In this document: piece by piece, positions 1-8,379 of the stretch
Position numbering within the stretch: the stretch's first letter is position 1
How the letters are laid out: every line of letters starts with the position of its first letter
From: Pelagibius sp037652055
GTDB lineage: Bacteria; Pseudomonadota; Alphaproteobacteria; Kiloniellales; Kiloniellaceae
Direction: 5' to 3'
Length of the DNA: 64,000 nt
Assembly (NCBI RefSeq): GCF_037652055.1
Contig: NZ_JBBKAH010000002.1
Coordinates: 1,116,001 to 1,180,000 of the forward strand
Translations under genes and position numbers: made by a program
The notes under the pieces: model-generated
The model's database searches: none
The model's input: only the letters and a program-made list of their open reading frames with translations
Told to the model about the DNA's origin: nothing

Positions 1-1048
1 CGCCGACGCCGCCGGCGCCATCGCCGAAGACCGCTTCAGCATCGTCCACGAGGCCGGCGCCGACGTCGGTGTCGAGGTGCGCCGCCAACTCGCCGAACTG
101 GCCCGCGCCTTCGACCCCCAGGGTGCCGGGCTGGAGGTTGAGCAGGCCACGGTCACCGCTTCCAGCGAGGAACTCACCAGCGAGGAAGCGGCCCAGGCCC
201 TTGTCTATACCATCAACAAGATGGCCTCGAAGGGCACCGGCAGCCTCGGCGTGGCCAGCCTGGCGGTTTCCTTCCACGAGCAGGTGATGGAAACCCAGGA
301 CCGCATTACCGCCTTCAAGGCGGTGGTTGCCGCCAACAAGTTCGATTTCGCTTTCCAGCCCATCGTCGACCTGGAATCCCGGGAGATCTCGCATTTCGAG
401 GCGCTGACCCGCTTCGCCCACGGCGAATCGCCGTACCAGACCATCGTCTTTGCCGAGAACGTCGGCCTCATCCAGGACTTCGACCTCGCCTGCTGCCGGC
501 GCGCCATCGCCTTCATGGCCGAGCGGGCCGCGAGCACGCCGGTGAATCTGGCGGTCAATCTTTCGGGGCTGTCGCTGCAGAACGACGTCTTCGTCGACAC
601 CCTTATGGGCCTCTTGCGCCAGCACAGTGGCTTGGCCGGCCGCCTGCTTTTCGAGGCCACCGAATCCTCGCGCATGCACGACCTGGAACGTGTCGCCCGT
701 GTATTCAACGCCATGAAGAGTCAGGGCTTTTCCATGTGCCTGGATGATTTCGGTGCCGGTGCCGCGTCTTTCCAGTACCTGCGCGCGCTCGAGGTCGACT
801 ACGTGAAGATCGATGGCACCTACACCCGCCGGCTGCTGACCTCCGACCGTGACGGTCTGATGCTGCGCAACCTTTGCGATCTCTGCGCCGACCTCAAGAT
901 CAAGACCATCGCCGAGATGGTTGAACTCGACGACCAAGTGGCAAAACTGCGCAGCCTCGGCGTCCACATGGGCCAGGGCTACCTCTTGGGCCGTCCGGCG
1001 CCGCAACCGGTCTTTGCCGGCACCGCGGCGAGCCGCGTCCGACGCTAG
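1..1048 (+). CDS. EAL-domain cyclic-di-GMP phosphodiesterase, C-terminal part
   Basis: The reading frame is open from base 2 to the stop at 1048, so the gene begins before the window and only about 348 C-terminal residues are seen. From about base 300 it is an EAL domain, the family that hydrolyses cyclic di-GMP to pGpG. The signature residues look intact: EALTR near base 398, an Asn in VNLS, the Glu of FEATES, DDFGAG near base 743, the Lys of KID, AEMVE, and the closing QGY. The enzyme is therefore probably catalytically competent. The first 90 or so visible residues could be the end of a degenerate GGDEF or other sensory domain, but I cannot name it. The GTG at 77 is not needed as a start because the frame continues upstream. 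Confidence 0.85.
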   Translation, partial: ADAAGAIAEDRFSIVHEAGADVGVEVRRQLAELARAFDPQGAGLEVEQATVTASSEELTSEEAAQALVYTINKMASKGTGSLGVASLAVSFHEQVMETQDRITAFKAVVAANKFDFAFQPIVDLESREISHFEALTRFAHGESPYQTIVFAENVGLIQDFDLACCRRAIAFMAERAASTPVNLAVNLSGLSLQNDVFVDTLMGLLRQHSGLAGRLLFEATESSRMHDLERVARVFNAMKSQGFSMCLDDFGAGAASFQYLRALEVDYVKIDGTYTRRLLTSDRDGLMLRNLCDLCADLKIKTIAEMVELDDQVAKLRSLGVHMGQGYLLGRPAPQPVFAGTAASRVRR

Positions 1049-1104
1049 CGTGCATTTCGGCGTTATGCGGCCGGAACGCTTCAACGTGCGGTTCCGGCCC
1101 CCCG

Positions 1105-1133
1105 CTTGATTGGGCGGCGGGGAGCCCCCATTT
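1105..1133 (+). promoter_or_regulatory. Sigma-32 (RpoH)-type promoter for the Hsp20 gene
   Basis: CTTGAT (1105-1110) lies 15 bases before CCCCATTT (1126-1133). This closely fits the heat-shock sigma factor pattern CTTGAA, 13-17 bases, CCCCATnT. It sits about 110 bases before a small heat shock protein gene, where such a promoter is expected. Transcription would start near base 1140, giving a leader of about 100 nucleotides. Motif inspection only. Confidence 0.7.
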
Positions 1134-1192
1134 TAACTAGTGGCGGCGCCGCTTTTTGGGCCGCTGGCGGACGGAGGGCCCAGGCGGGTATC

Positions 1193-1239
1193 CGGATCCG
1201 TGTAACAAGCAGCCTTGCTCAAGAAGGAGGAGGCATCCG
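1193..1239 (+). promoter_or_regulatory. Possible ROSE-like RNA thermometer in the Hsp20 leader
   Basis: The Shine-Dalgarno AAGGAGG (1224-1230) is preceded, across a short loop, by CCTTGCT (1213-1219). That contains the TTGCT pentamer typical of the anti-Shine-Dalgarno arm of ROSE elements (UYGCU). CGGAT (1193-1197) and ATCCG (1235-1239) could close the hairpin. ROSE thermometers are well known upstream of alphaproteobacterial hsp20 genes: they melt on heating and free the ribosome binding site. No folding was computed, so this rests on the pentamer, its spacing and the gene context. Confidence 0.45.
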
Positions 1240-1243
1240 TTCG

Positions 1244-1702
1244 ATGACGCGCTTGTCCCTTTTCAACAGCCCGCTCCTGCTCGGTTTCGAGCAGTTCGAG
1301 CAGGCCATCGACCGCATCTCCAAGACGGCCGAAGGCTACCCCCCTTACAATGTTGAGCAGCTCGGGGAAAACCGGCTGCGCATCACGTTGGCTGTGGCCG
1401 GATTCACCGACGACGACCTCTCCGTGCAGATCGAGGATCGCCAGTTGGTCATCCGCGGCAAGCAGGCTGACGAACACGACCGAGTCTACCTGCACCGTGG
1501 TATCGCGGCGCGGCAATTCCAGCGCAGCTTCGTACTGGCCGAAGGCATCGAGATCACCGGCGCCCGGCTGGAAAGCGGATTGCTGCATATCGAGCTCGAA
1601 CGCCCGGTCGTCCAGCCTGAGGTGCGCACCATCAAGATCGTGACGCAGGATGGCACAGACGGCAAGGGATCGGTCATCGAAGGTTTTGGATCGGAGGACT
1701 AA
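1244..1702 (+). CDS. Small heat shock protein, Hsp20/IbpA family
   Basis: A 152-residue ATP-independent holdase chaperone that binds unfolding proteins in the cytoplasm. An alpha-crystallin domain spans roughly residues 33-135. It opens with the YPPYNVE segment usual in bacterial IbpA-type proteins and includes the GxLxI-like stretch ESGLLHIELERP. The ATG at 1244 was chosen because a strong AAGGAGGAGG lies just before it and the N-terminus (MTRLSLFNSPLLLGFEQF) matches the family; upstream in-frame codons have no homologous content. It is followed one base later by a DUF1150 gene, a common alphaproteobacterial pairing. A sigma-32-like promoter and a possible ROSE leader suggest both transcriptional and translational heat control. 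Confidence 0.95.
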   Translation: MTRLSLFNSPLLLGFEQFEQAIDRISKTAEGYPPYNVEQLGENRLRITLAVAGFTDDDLSVQIEDRQLVIRGKQADEHDRVYLHRGIAARQFQRSFVLAEGIEITGARLESGLLHIELERPVVQPEVRTIKIVTQDGTDGKGSVIEGFGSED

Positions 1703-1703
1703 T

Positions 1704-1919
1704 ATGAACCAGCAGGTCACCTACAGCGAGTTGTCGCCGCAGGATTTCCTGATGCTCGGCATCGACGACGTCGCCTACGTGAAGAAGGAGCGCCAAGACG
1801 GCAAGGAGGTCTTCGTGATCCACTCGGCCGACGGCTCCACCATTACCGCACTCACCGACTACGAGGTCGCCTTCGTGGCGGTGCGCCAGAACGGCATGGA
1901 GCCGCTCAGCGTGCACTGA
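1704..1919 (+). CDS. DUF1150 family small protein
   Basis: A 71-residue protein starting one base after the Hsp20 stop, with GGAGG at 1693-1697 as ribosome binding site. The sequence (LSPQDFLMLGIDDVAYVK, then TALTDYEVAFVAVRQNGMEPLSVH) fits the DUF1150 family, small alphaproteobacterial proteins that regularly follow hsp20-type genes. Biochemical function is not established. The tight spacing implies co-transcription, and possibly translational coupling, with the chaperone. It has no signal peptide or membrane segment. Confidence 0.85.
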   Translation: MNQQVTYSELSPQDFLMLGIDDVAYVKKERQDGKEVFVIHSADGSTITALTDYEVAFVAVRQNGMEPLSVH

Positions 1920-1943
1920 CCCCGCCGGAGACCCAGCAAGGGC

Positions 1944-1977
1944 AAGGGCCGCTTCCCGCACAGGGAAGGCGGCCCTT
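1944..1977. terminator. Strong hairpin between convergent genes, probable bidirectional terminator
   Basis: AAGGGCCGCTTCCC (1944-1957) pairs with GGGAAGGCGGCCCTT (1963-1977) with a single bulged G and a five-base loop. It lies between the convergent DUF1150 and ptsN genes. T-tracts are weak on both sides, so it may only assist termination. Confidence 0.55.
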
Positions 1978-2003
1978 CCGATTCGGCGGTCCTGCCGCCC
2001 CAC

Positions 2004-2021
2004 AGCGGATCGCGATCCGCT
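2004..2021 (-). terminator. 18-bp perfect palindrome directly after ptsN
   Basis: AGCGGATCGCGATCCGCT is a perfect palindrome abutting the ptsN stop codon. It could form a hairpin at the end of the hpf-ptsN mRNA and either terminate or stabilise it. There is no T-run. Confidence 0.4.
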
Positions 2022-2486
2022 CTAGGCGGCGTGGCTGGCCTGGCTCTGGGTCAAGAGGGCGTAAATCGCCTCGGCGCTCTCGGTGCCGCGCAGCTTCTCG
2101 CAGACCGCGCGGTCGCGGAACAGGCGCGACACCCGGGCCAGCGCCTTCAGATGGTCCGCTCCGGCGGTTTCCGGTGCCAGCAGCACGAAGATCAGGTCGA
2201 CCGGTTGCTCGTCGATCGCGTCGAAGTCGATTGGTGACTCCAGGCGGGCGAAGAGGCCGTACAGGCGGTCCAGCTCCGGCAGCTTGCCGTGCGGGATGCC
2301 GATGCCGTGGCCGACACCGGTGGTTCCCAGGCGCTCGCGTTCCATGAGCACTTCGAACAACGCCCGTTCGGGCTGTCCGGTGAGCTCGGCTGCCTTCTTG
2401 GCCAGTTCCTGGAGAGCTTGCTTCTTGCTGGTGACGCGAAGATTCGCGACCACGCTCTCCGGTAAGATCAGATCAGAAATATCCAT
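2022..2486 (-). CDS. ptsN: PTS-Ntr phosphocarrier EIIA (PtsN)
   Basis: A 154-residue EIIA-Ntr protein. It is the last phosphate acceptor of the nitrogen phosphotransferase system (PtsP, NPr, PtsN), which regulates potassium transport, sigma-54-linked and stress functions rather than sugar uptake. The phosphorylated histidine lies in GIGIPHGK, about residue 68, and the fold runs to residue 150. ATG at 2486 (MDISDLILPESVV) was chosen over the in-frame codon at 2516 because it gives the normal family N-terminus and length. It follows hpf after 26 bases in the classic alphaproteobacterial rpoN-hpf-ptsN order. Confidence 0.95.
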   Translation of the reverse strand: MDISDLILPESVVANLRVTSKKQALQELAKKAAELTGQPERALFEVLMERERLGTTGVGHGIGIPHGKLPELDRLYGLFARLESPIDFDAIDEQPVDLIFVLLAPETAGADHLKALARVSRLFRDRAVCEKLRGTESAEAIYALLTQSQASHAA

Positions 2487-2512
2487 CAGCAACCTTAGGT
2501 CCCCAGCCGGTA

Positions 2513-3097
2513 TCACTCACCGCGGTTTCCGCGCGGGTCGATCCAGCCGATGTTTCCGTCGCTCCGCTGGTAGATCATGTTCAGGCCGCCATGGGCGCTG
2601 TTGCGAAACATCATGGCTGGCAGGTTTGCCAGGTCCATGCGCATGACCGCCTCGCTAACCGTGAGCGTCGGAATTTCCGTTGTCATCTCCGCAACGACGG
2701 CCGGCTGCCCGTCCGCGTTGCTCTCGTCTTCACTCTCCTCAGGGCCTTCGCCAGCCAGGATGTACTGCTGGGCGGGCAGAGGGGCCGCCTCGGCGGTCTT
2801 GCTGTTGTGGTCCCGCAGACGGCGCTTGTAGCGGCGCAGGCGCTTCGACATGCGGTCGGCTGCCGCGTCGAAGGCGGGATAGGGCTCGTTAGCCTCGCCC
2901 TGGGCCTCCATCTGTATGCCGCGGCCCACGTGCGCAGAGATCACGGCGCGATACAGGTGCGCCTCGCGCGAAAGCGTTACGGCAACCTCCAAGGCATCCC
3001 CGAAATACTTGTCGAGAATACGCGAAAGGCTTTCATCAACGTGCGTTCGCAGCGCGTCACCGACGTCCAGCTGCTTTCCCTTAACGGAGAGCTGCAT
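2513..3097 (-). CDS. hpf: Long-form ribosome hibernation promoting factor
   Basis: 194 residues. The N-terminal RaiA/HPF domain (about 1-105) binds the 30S decoding site. A variable linker follows, then a C-terminal dimerisation domain (about 135-190, ending NMIYQRSDGNIGWIDPR). Length and C-terminal domain make it the long form, which can promote 100S ribosome dimers without RMF. It lies between rpoN and ptsN and has its own sigma-70-like promoter at 3168-3196, so it can be expressed independently of rpoN. It is likely induced in stationary phase or nutrient stress, as in the family. Confidence 0.95.
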   Translation of the reverse strand: MQLSVKGKQLDVGDALRTHVDESLSRILDKYFGDALEVAVTLSREAHLYRAVISAHVGRGIQMEAQGEANEPYPAFDAAADRMSKRLRRYKRRLRDHNSKTAEAAPLPAQQYILAGEGPEESEDESNADGQPAVVAEMTTEIPTLTVSEAVMRMDLANLPAMMFRNSAHGGLNMIYQRSDGNIGWIDPRGNRGE

Positions 3098-3167
3098 AAT
3101 CGCTTTTGTGGATTGAAACGAGGTGGCTTACCACCCTCTCAGCATGCCCTATAGGCACGGCGGGCGC

Positions 3168-3196
3168 AACATAGAGACGGCCCCAAGTGAAGTCAA
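3168..3196 (-). promoter_or_regulatory. Sigma-70-type promoter for hpf-ptsN
   Basis: Read on the minus strand, TTGACT (3196-3191) is separated by 17 bases from TATGTT (3173-3168), close to consensus in both hexamers. It lies about 70 bases before the hpf start. Its position between rpoN and hpf suggests an internal promoter separating hibernation factor and PtsN from the lpt-rpoN transcript. Confidence 0.65.
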
Positions 3197-3260
3197 TAGG
3201 CTGTCTCCCATGGTTAATGTACGTGAGAGCGGCCGATATATTTACTGGAAAATCAGATGG

Positions 3261-4790
3261 TTAAGTCTGGTTAACCAATCCGGCCTTTTCGCGCCGGCGC
3301 TGCACGGAGGAGGGAATTCTCATGGCTTCGCGGTACTTGGCCACCGTGCGCCGGGCGATATCTACCCCATCCTTGCGCAGCAGTTCGACGATGGTGTCGT
3401 CGGACAGGATATCCTTGCTGCTCTCGGCATCTATCAGCAGCCTGATGCGATGGCGTACCGCCTCGGCCGAGTGGGCGGTGCCGTTGGCCCCGGCGATGGA
3501 AGCGGTGAAGAAGTACTTCAATTCAAAGGTGCCGCGCGGGGTGGCGATGTACTTGTTGGACGTGACTCGGCTCACCGTCGATTCATGCATCTCGATCTCG
3601 GTGGCGATGTCCCGCAGGGTCAGCGGCTTCATGTGCTCGACGCCCTTGCGGAAGAAGGCGTCCTGCTGGCGCACCAGCTCGGTGGCGACCTTCAGGATTG
3701 TCGTCGCCCGCTGGTGCAGGGCCTTGACCAGCCAGTTGGCCGACTGCAGGCGCTCGTTCAGGTATTCGCGCTCCTTCTTGGAGCGCACGGCGCTGGTGAT
3801 CTGGGCATAGTAGTCGGAGTTCACCAGGACCCGCGGCACGGTCTCGGCGTTCAGTTCGACGATCCAGCCACCCTGCCGGTCCGGGCGCATCAGCACGTCG
3901 GGGATCACCGGCTGCGCCACCTCGCCTTCGAAGCTGAGTGCCGGGCGCGGGTCCAGCGCCTTGATCTCAGCAATCATCTCGGCCAGGTCCTCCTGGTCGA
4001 TGCCGCAAAGCTTGCGCAGCCTGGCATGGTCGCCCTTGGCCAGCAGCTCCAGGTTCTCGACCAGCGCCTGCATGGCCGGGTCGTAGCGGTCGCGCTCTTT
4101 CAGCTGCAGGGCCAGGCATTCGGCCAGTGAGCGGGCGAAGATGCCGGTCGGCTCGAATCCTTGGAGCAGGTGCAGGACGGCTTCCAGGCGCTCGAAGGGA
4201 CAGCCCAGCTGCCCGGCCAGCTCGACGAGGTCGCCGGTCACGTAGCCGTTGTCGTCCAGCTGGTCGATCAGGCAGGCGCCGATCGCGCGGTCGGTCGGAT
4301 CGGCAATCTCGATCTGTAGCTGCTCGGAGAGGTGCTGGCGCAGGGTGAGGGTGCCGGAAAGGCGCTGTTCCAGCGAGAACTCGTCGTCGCCGCTGGGCGC
4401 CGCGCCGCGCGTCGAAAAGGCCGGCTCGCTGCCGGGGCCTTCGAATGCAGCGCCGCCGGTGTAGACATTCTCGTAGTCGGTATCCAGAGGCTCGTCGGCG
4501 GACGACGGCAGGTTCTCGGCGGTCGAGCGCTGTACGGTATCGGGATCTGCGACTTCGCGTTCCGAGGTAGGGTCAACGGCTTCGGCCTGCTGGTCCATCG
4601 AAGGACTGTCCAGCAGGGTATCGTTGGCGCCTTCGTCGCGATCGAGCAGCGGATTTTGCTCGAGCTCTCGGTCAACTTCCGCCGCAAGTTCCAGGTTGGA
4701 AAGCTGCAACAGTTTGATCGCCTGCTGCAACTGCGGCGTCATGACCAGAGATTGGCGCTGGCGCAGTTCCAATCTTTGTGTCGCCGCCAT
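3261..4790 (-). CDS. rpoN: RNA polymerase sigma-54 factor
   Basis: 509 residues with all three RpoN regions. A Gln/Leu-rich activator-interacting N-terminus (QRQSLVMTPQLQQAIKLLQL, about 10-30) is followed by a long acidic linker, the core-binding domain, and a DNA-binding C-terminus with an HTH and the RpoN box (ARRTVAKYRE, about 480-490). It directs transcription of nitrogen, motility and other enhancer-dependent genes. It begins 12 bases after lptB ends, so it is probably co-transcribed with the lpt genes, the usual alphaproteobacterial arrangement. Confidence 0.97.
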   Translation of the reverse strand: MAATQRLELRQRQSLVMTPQLQQAIKLLQLSNLELAAEVDRELEQNPLLDRDEGANDTLLDSPSMDQQAEAVDPTSEREVADPDTVQRSTAENLPSSADEPLDTDYENVYTGGAAFEGPGSEPAFSTRGAAPSGDDEFSLEQRLSGTLTLRQHLSEQLQIEIADPTDRAIGACLIDQLDDNGYVTGDLVELAGQLGCPFERLEAVLHLLQGFEPTGIFARSLAECLALQLKERDRYDPAMQALVENLELLAKGDHARLRKLCGIDQEDLAEMIAEIKALDPRPALSFEGEVAQPVIPDVLMRPDRQGGWIVELNAETVPRVLVNSDYYAQITSAVRSKKEREYLNERLQSANWLVKALHQRATTILKVATELVRQQDAFFRKGVEHMKPLTLRDIATEIEMHESTVSRVTSNKYIATPRGTFELKYFFTASIAGANGTAHSAEAVRHRIRLLIDAESSKDILSDDTIVELLRKDGVDIARRTVAKYREAMRIPSSVQRRREKAGLVNQT

Positions 4791-4802
4791 AGCCTTAACC
4801 TT

Positions 4803-5624
4803 TTAGAGGCTAAACCTTTCACCCAAGTAAACGCGGCGTACGTCCTCATGGGCGACGATCTCGTCGGGCGCCCCCTCCATCAACACCACGCCGTCGTGGA
4901 TGATATAGGCGCGGTCGACGATTTCCAGGGTTTCGCGCACGTTGTGGTCGGTGATCAGCACGCCGATGCCGCGGTCCTTCAGGTGGGAAACCAGGTCGCG
5001 GATGTCGCCGACGGCGATCGGATCGATGCCGGCCAGCGGCTCGTCCAAAAGGATGAAGCTGGGCTGCGAGGCCAGGGCGCGGGCGATTTCGACACGGCGC
5101 CGCTCGCCGCCCGAAAGAGCCACTGCCGGTGTGCGCCTCAAGTGAGTGATGGAAAACTCCGCCAGCAGGTTTTCCAGGGTGACCTCGCGCTTCTCGCGCA
5201 CCGGCTCGATAACCTCCAGAACGCCGCGGATGTTCTGCTCCACGGTCAGGCCGCGGAAGATCGAGGCCTCCTGCGGCAGGTAGCCGATGCCCAGGCGAGC
5301 ACGGCGGTACATCGGCATGTCGGTGATGTCGTGGCCATCCAGGGTGACCCAGCCGTAGTCGGGCGAGATGAGGCCGGTGACGATGTAGAAGCAGGTCGTC
5401 TTGCCGGCGCCGTTGGGGCCGAGCAGGCCGACAGCCTCGCCGCGGTCCAGCGACAGGGTGACCCCGCGCAGCACCGGGCGCTTCTTGAAGCTTTTGCCGA
5501 TGTTGACCGCCATCAGGCCGGCATTATCCGTCACCAGGCGCGGACCTTCGCCGGTTACGGCCGCCGGTTGCGCCGGCCGGGCCTTCTGCGGCGCGACCGC
5601 CGACTTGCGCGTCTCACTGACCAA
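4803..5624 (-). CDS. lptB: LPS export ABC transporter ATP-binding protein LptB
   Basis: 273 residues. It is the cytoplasmic ATPase that powers lipopolysaccharide extraction by LptB2FG. Walker A is GPNGAGKT (about 71-78), the signature is LSGGERRRVEIARAL, and Walker B is FILLDEP followed by the D-loop Gly-Ile-Asp. The C-terminus carries the LptB-type GAPDEI segment. The open frame begins with TTG at 5624, and the first 37 residues are an Ala/Pro-rich extension before MAVNIGKSFKKRPVL. An ATG there (about residue 38) is a possible alternative start giving the usual core length. It lies downstream of lptA in the same operon. Confidence 0.93.
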   Translation of the reverse strand: MVSETRKSAVAPQKARPAQPAAVTGEGPRLVTDNAGLMAVNIGKSFKKRPVLRGVTLSLDRGEAVGLLGPNGAGKTTCFYIVTGLISPDYGWVTLDGHDITDMPMYRRARLGIGYLPQEASIFRGLTVEQNIRGVLEVIEPVREKREVTLENLLAEFSITHLRRTPAVALSGGERRRVEIARALASQPSFILLDEPLAGIDPIAVGDIRDLVSHLKDRGIGVLITDHNVRETLEIVDRAYIIHDGVVLMEGAPDEIVAHEDVRRVYLGERFSL

Positions 5625-5687
5625 ACCGCCCCCACTGCCTCCATCTTCTCATGCGTCGCCTCATTCCCCTGTCGTCTCCAGGGTGGA

Positions 5688-6581
5688 TCAGGATCCGCCG
5701 TTGCCGTCCGCCGGTGCCGGCGCCTGCTCAGCGGGCGCCTTATCCTTGCTCGCGCGCGGCAGCACCAGCGCCTTCACCTGCTTGGGCTTCTCAACGCTGC
5801 CCGGCGGCGCGCCGAGCAGGCGGCTGACGCCCGTCGCCATGTTGACCTCGGCGTAGTCGCCGTCCAACTGGTTTTCGCCCTGGGTGATTTTCACGTCGCC
5901 GGCCAAGGTCGCCAACTCGCGATCGACGAAGTAGGTCCCCTCGCGTCCACGCGCGTATTCCTTGAGGGTCTGGATCTCGACATTGCCGGCCGCGTCGATG
6001 CGGCGCACCTCGAGGTCGCCCTCGGCATTTTCCTCGAAGTTGGCCGTCAGCACGTCGGCCTTGATCTGCTTGTCTTCGTGGGTCGCGTGGGCCTTGCCGC
6101 GCGCGACGGCTTTGCGCTCGCCTTCCCAGTACTCAAGGCTGTCGCGCGCCGTCACGACGTCTTCCTTGCTGACCAGGCGCAGATCGTCCCCCGTCATCAC
6201 GAAGATCTGTTCGTCCAGCTTGTACTGCCCCTTGTCGCCGTAGACAGTGCCTTCCGGCGCGTTGATGCGCACGTTGCCGGTCGCCTCCAGCAGGAAGATC
6301 TCGCTTTCGCCTTCTTCCCCTTCAGCCGGTTCGCGGTAATAGGCGGTCAGCGTGTCGGCAAGAACCTCGACCTCGCCGCTCGCCGCGCGCGCATTGCCGC
6401 GGGCGATGTAGGTCTTGTCGTTGCGATTCCACTCGATGCCTTCTTCGGCGTTGATCTCCAGCGGCTGATCGCTTTCGCGCAGCTGCGCGGCAGTCTGCGC
6501 CGAGGCCGACACCGGTGCCAGGGCGGCTAGTCCGAACAGAGCGGCGGCCAGCGCCGGACGCAAGGCTGCTGTCATGCTCAT
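5688..6581 (-). CDS. lptA: LPS transport periplasmic protein LptA
   Basis: 297 residues with a cleavable signal peptide (about 1-28, ending VSASAQ). An OstA/LptA beta-jellyroll domain follows (LEINAEEGIEWNRNDKTYIA onward), part of the periplasmic bridge carrying lipopolysaccharide from LptC to LptD. It is longer than the E. coli protein: a second OstA-like region follows about residue 150, and an Ala/Pro/Lys-rich tail follows about residue 255. The ATG overlaps the lptC stop as ATGA, so the two are translationally coupled. Confidence 0.92.
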   Translation of the reverse strand: MSMTAALRPALAAALFGLAALAPVSASAQTAAQLRESDQPLEINAEEGIEWNRNDKTYIARGNARAASGEVEVLADTLTAYYREPAEGEEGESEIFLLEATGNVRINAPEGTVYGDKGQYKLDEQIFVMTGDDLRLVSKEDVVTARDSLEYWEGERKAVARGKAHATHEDKQIKADVLTANFEENAEGDLEVRRIDAAGNVEIQTLKEYARGREGTYFVDRELATLAGDVKITQGENQLDGDYAEVNMATGVSRLLGAPPGSVEKPKQVKALVLPRASKDKAPAEQAPAPADGNGGS

Positions 6582-7330
6582 TGCGTCGCCTCCGTCCCAG
6601 GCGCAGCGGTGCTGTCCGGCTCCGCGCCCGCCCCCGGCAGGCCGTCCTCTGCTTCCGGATAGATGACCAGGCGGCTCTTGCCGGTGAACACGATCACCTG
6701 GCCGCGGTCTCTGAGCCGGAACCCTTCCGACTGCAGTTCGCCGGACGGGCCCTGGCCGCTGACCGGCATGTCGCCCGCCGCCGAACCGTCGTTCAAGTTG
6801 ATGGTCGCCGTTTCGGTGAGGATGTCGAAACCCTTGTCGTGGGTCAGGTGCACCGTGCCCGTGAGATCGAGGATCTCCTCTTCGCGGCGGTAGTGGCCCA
6901 CGCGCGCGGTCAGCGCCACCAGGTCGCCCTCCGTGGTCTTGATGTCGGCCTTGGGGTGCTGCAGCTCCACCACGTTCTCGTCGTCCGGTGCCTGGGTCGC
7001 CAGGTCGGCGGCGACGTTGAAGGGCTGGTTGTTCTCGTCGACGCCGCTGTAGCGTGCGTTCAGCATGTTCAGCGTCTTGGCCTGGTCGCGCGCAATCTTG
7101 GCGAAATCGAGCCCGGAGCGACTGACGTCCGGCATCAGCTGCGGCCAGGCGATGACCAGCAGCACCAAGCCCGCCGCCAGGGCCGGCAGCAGTACTTTCA
7201 TCGAGCTGACGAAGAGGCTGTAGCTGTTGCGCCCGCTGAGGCGCGGCGGCGGCGGCTTCTGGCGGTCGTTTGCGCCGTCGCGGACCGGACCCGGCGTCTG
7301 GATCGTCGAATGGGCTGCGGTTTCTGCCAT
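6578..7330 (-). CDS. lptC: LPS export inner-membrane protein LptC
   Basis: 250 residues. A cytoplasmic Pro-rich N-terminus of about 40 residues precedes one transmembrane helix (VLLPALAAGLVLLVIAW, about 45-62). The periplasmic LptC jellyroll (VEDKTEGDL-like repeats) accepts lipopolysaccharide from LptB2FG and passes it to LptA. ATG at 7330 (MAETAAHS) was chosen: the frame is open further upstream, but that part is antisense to no family and overlaps kdsD. It starts 17 bases after kdsD and overlaps lptA by four bases. Confidence 0.9.
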   Translation of the reverse strand: MAETAAHSTIQTPGPVRDGANDRQKPPPPRLSGRNSYSLFVSSMKVLLPALAAGLVLLVIAWPQLMPDVSRSGLDFAKIARDQAKTLNMLNARYSGVDENNQPFNVAADLATQAPDDENVVELQHPKADIKTTEGDLVALTARVGHYRREEEILDLTGTVHLTHDKGFDILTETATINLNDGSAAGDMPVSGQGPSGELQSEGFRLRDRGQVIVFTGKSRLVIYPEAEDGLPGAGAEPDSTAAPGTEATQ

Positions 7331-7347
7331 TAGCGTTCGTGCATCCT

Positions 7348-8379
7348 TCAAACCACGCCGGCCCGCAGGCAGTCGTGCATGTGCAGGATGCCGACCGGCC
7401 GGTCGGCTGGACCGGCCTCCTCGACCACGAAGACGCAGAGGAAGGGCGGCGTCGAGGTGTTCATGAAGGCCACCGCCTCGGCCGCCAGGGCATTGGCGCG
7501 GATGGTGCGCGGCTTCGGCGTCATGATGTCGGCGGCCTTCAGGGCCAGGATGTTCTGGTTCATGTGACGGCGCAGGTCGCCATCGGTGATGATGCCGATC
7601 AGGCGGCGGTTGCCGTCGATGATGCCGACGCAGCCGAAATGCCCGGCAGTCATGATGAGGATCGCCTCGGAGACCGGGGTGTCGGGTCCGCACAGGGGCA
7701 GCGCGTCGGGGCCGTGCATCAGATCGGCGACCCGCAGCAGACGCTTGCCCAGCGCGCCGCCCGGATGGAACACCTCAAAATCGCTGGGCGAGAAATTCTT
7801 GCGCTCCAGCAGGGCCACCGCCAGGGCATCGCCGAGGGCCAGCATCAGCGTGGTGGACGTTGTCGGCGCCTGGGTGATCGCGCAGGCCTCCGGCGCGCCT
7901 TGAGCGGCCGAGGGCAGAATCAGGGCGATATCGGCGGCCTTGGCCAGCGCGCTGTCCAAGCGCGCGGTCATCGCCACCAGCGGAATGGCAAATCGCTTGG
8001 CGTAGGTGACGATGTCGCTCAGTTCCAGCGTGTTGCCGGAATTGGACAGGGCGATGACCGCGTCCTTGGGGGTGATCATGCCGAGGTCGCCGTGGCTCGC
8101 CTCGCCCGGGTGGACGAACTGGGCCGGCGTGCCGGTCGACGCCAGGGTGGCGGCGATCTTGCGGGCGATATGGCCGCTCTTGCCCATCCCGGTCACGATG
8201 ACACGGCCTTCGACGGCGGCTAGGCGCTCCACAGCCTCGACGAAGGCGCCGTCCAGCAGGTTTGCCAGGGTGCTGATCGCCTTGGCTTCCATGTCGAGGA
8301 CACGGCGCGCGACCTCAAGATCCTTGCCGGGCAGATCTGCTCCTGGCGCTGCCCTTTCGGAGTCCAACTGTGCTTTCAT
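7348..8379 (-). CDS. kdsD: Arabinose-5-phosphate isomerase, KpsF/GutQ/KdsD family
   Basis: 343 residues. It converts ribulose 5-phosphate to arabinose 5-phosphate, the first committed step of Kdo synthesis for lipopolysaccharide. An SIS domain (about 45-190) carries GMGKSGHIARKIAATLASTG and the histidine-containing HPGEASHGDLG. Two CBS domains fill about 215-335. Full family length. It heads the minus-strand kdsD-lptC-lptA-lptB-rpoN run, putting precursor supply and lipopolysaccharide export in one operon. Confidence 0.94.
   Translation of the reverse strand: MKAQLDSERAAPGADLPGKDLEVARRVLDMEAKAISTLANLLDGAFVEAVERLAAVEGRVIVTGMGKSGHIARKIAATLASTGTPAQFVHPGEASHGDLGMITPKDAVIALSNSGNTLELSDIVTYAKRFAIPLVAMTARLDSALAKAADIALILPSAAQGAPEACAITQAPTTSTTLMLALGDALAVALLERKNFSPSDFEVFHPGGALGKRLLRVADLMHGPDALPLCGPDTPVSEAILIMTAGHFGCVGIIDGNRRLIGIITDGDLRRHMNQNILALKAADIMTPKPRTIRANALAAEAVAFMNTSTPPFLCVFVVEEAGPADRPVGILHMHDCLRAGVV

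Noticed and set aside
4332..6530. 732-codon plus-strand open frame over rpoN, lptB and lptA
   Set aside because: It runs antisense across three recognisable genes and has shadow composition; no family features.
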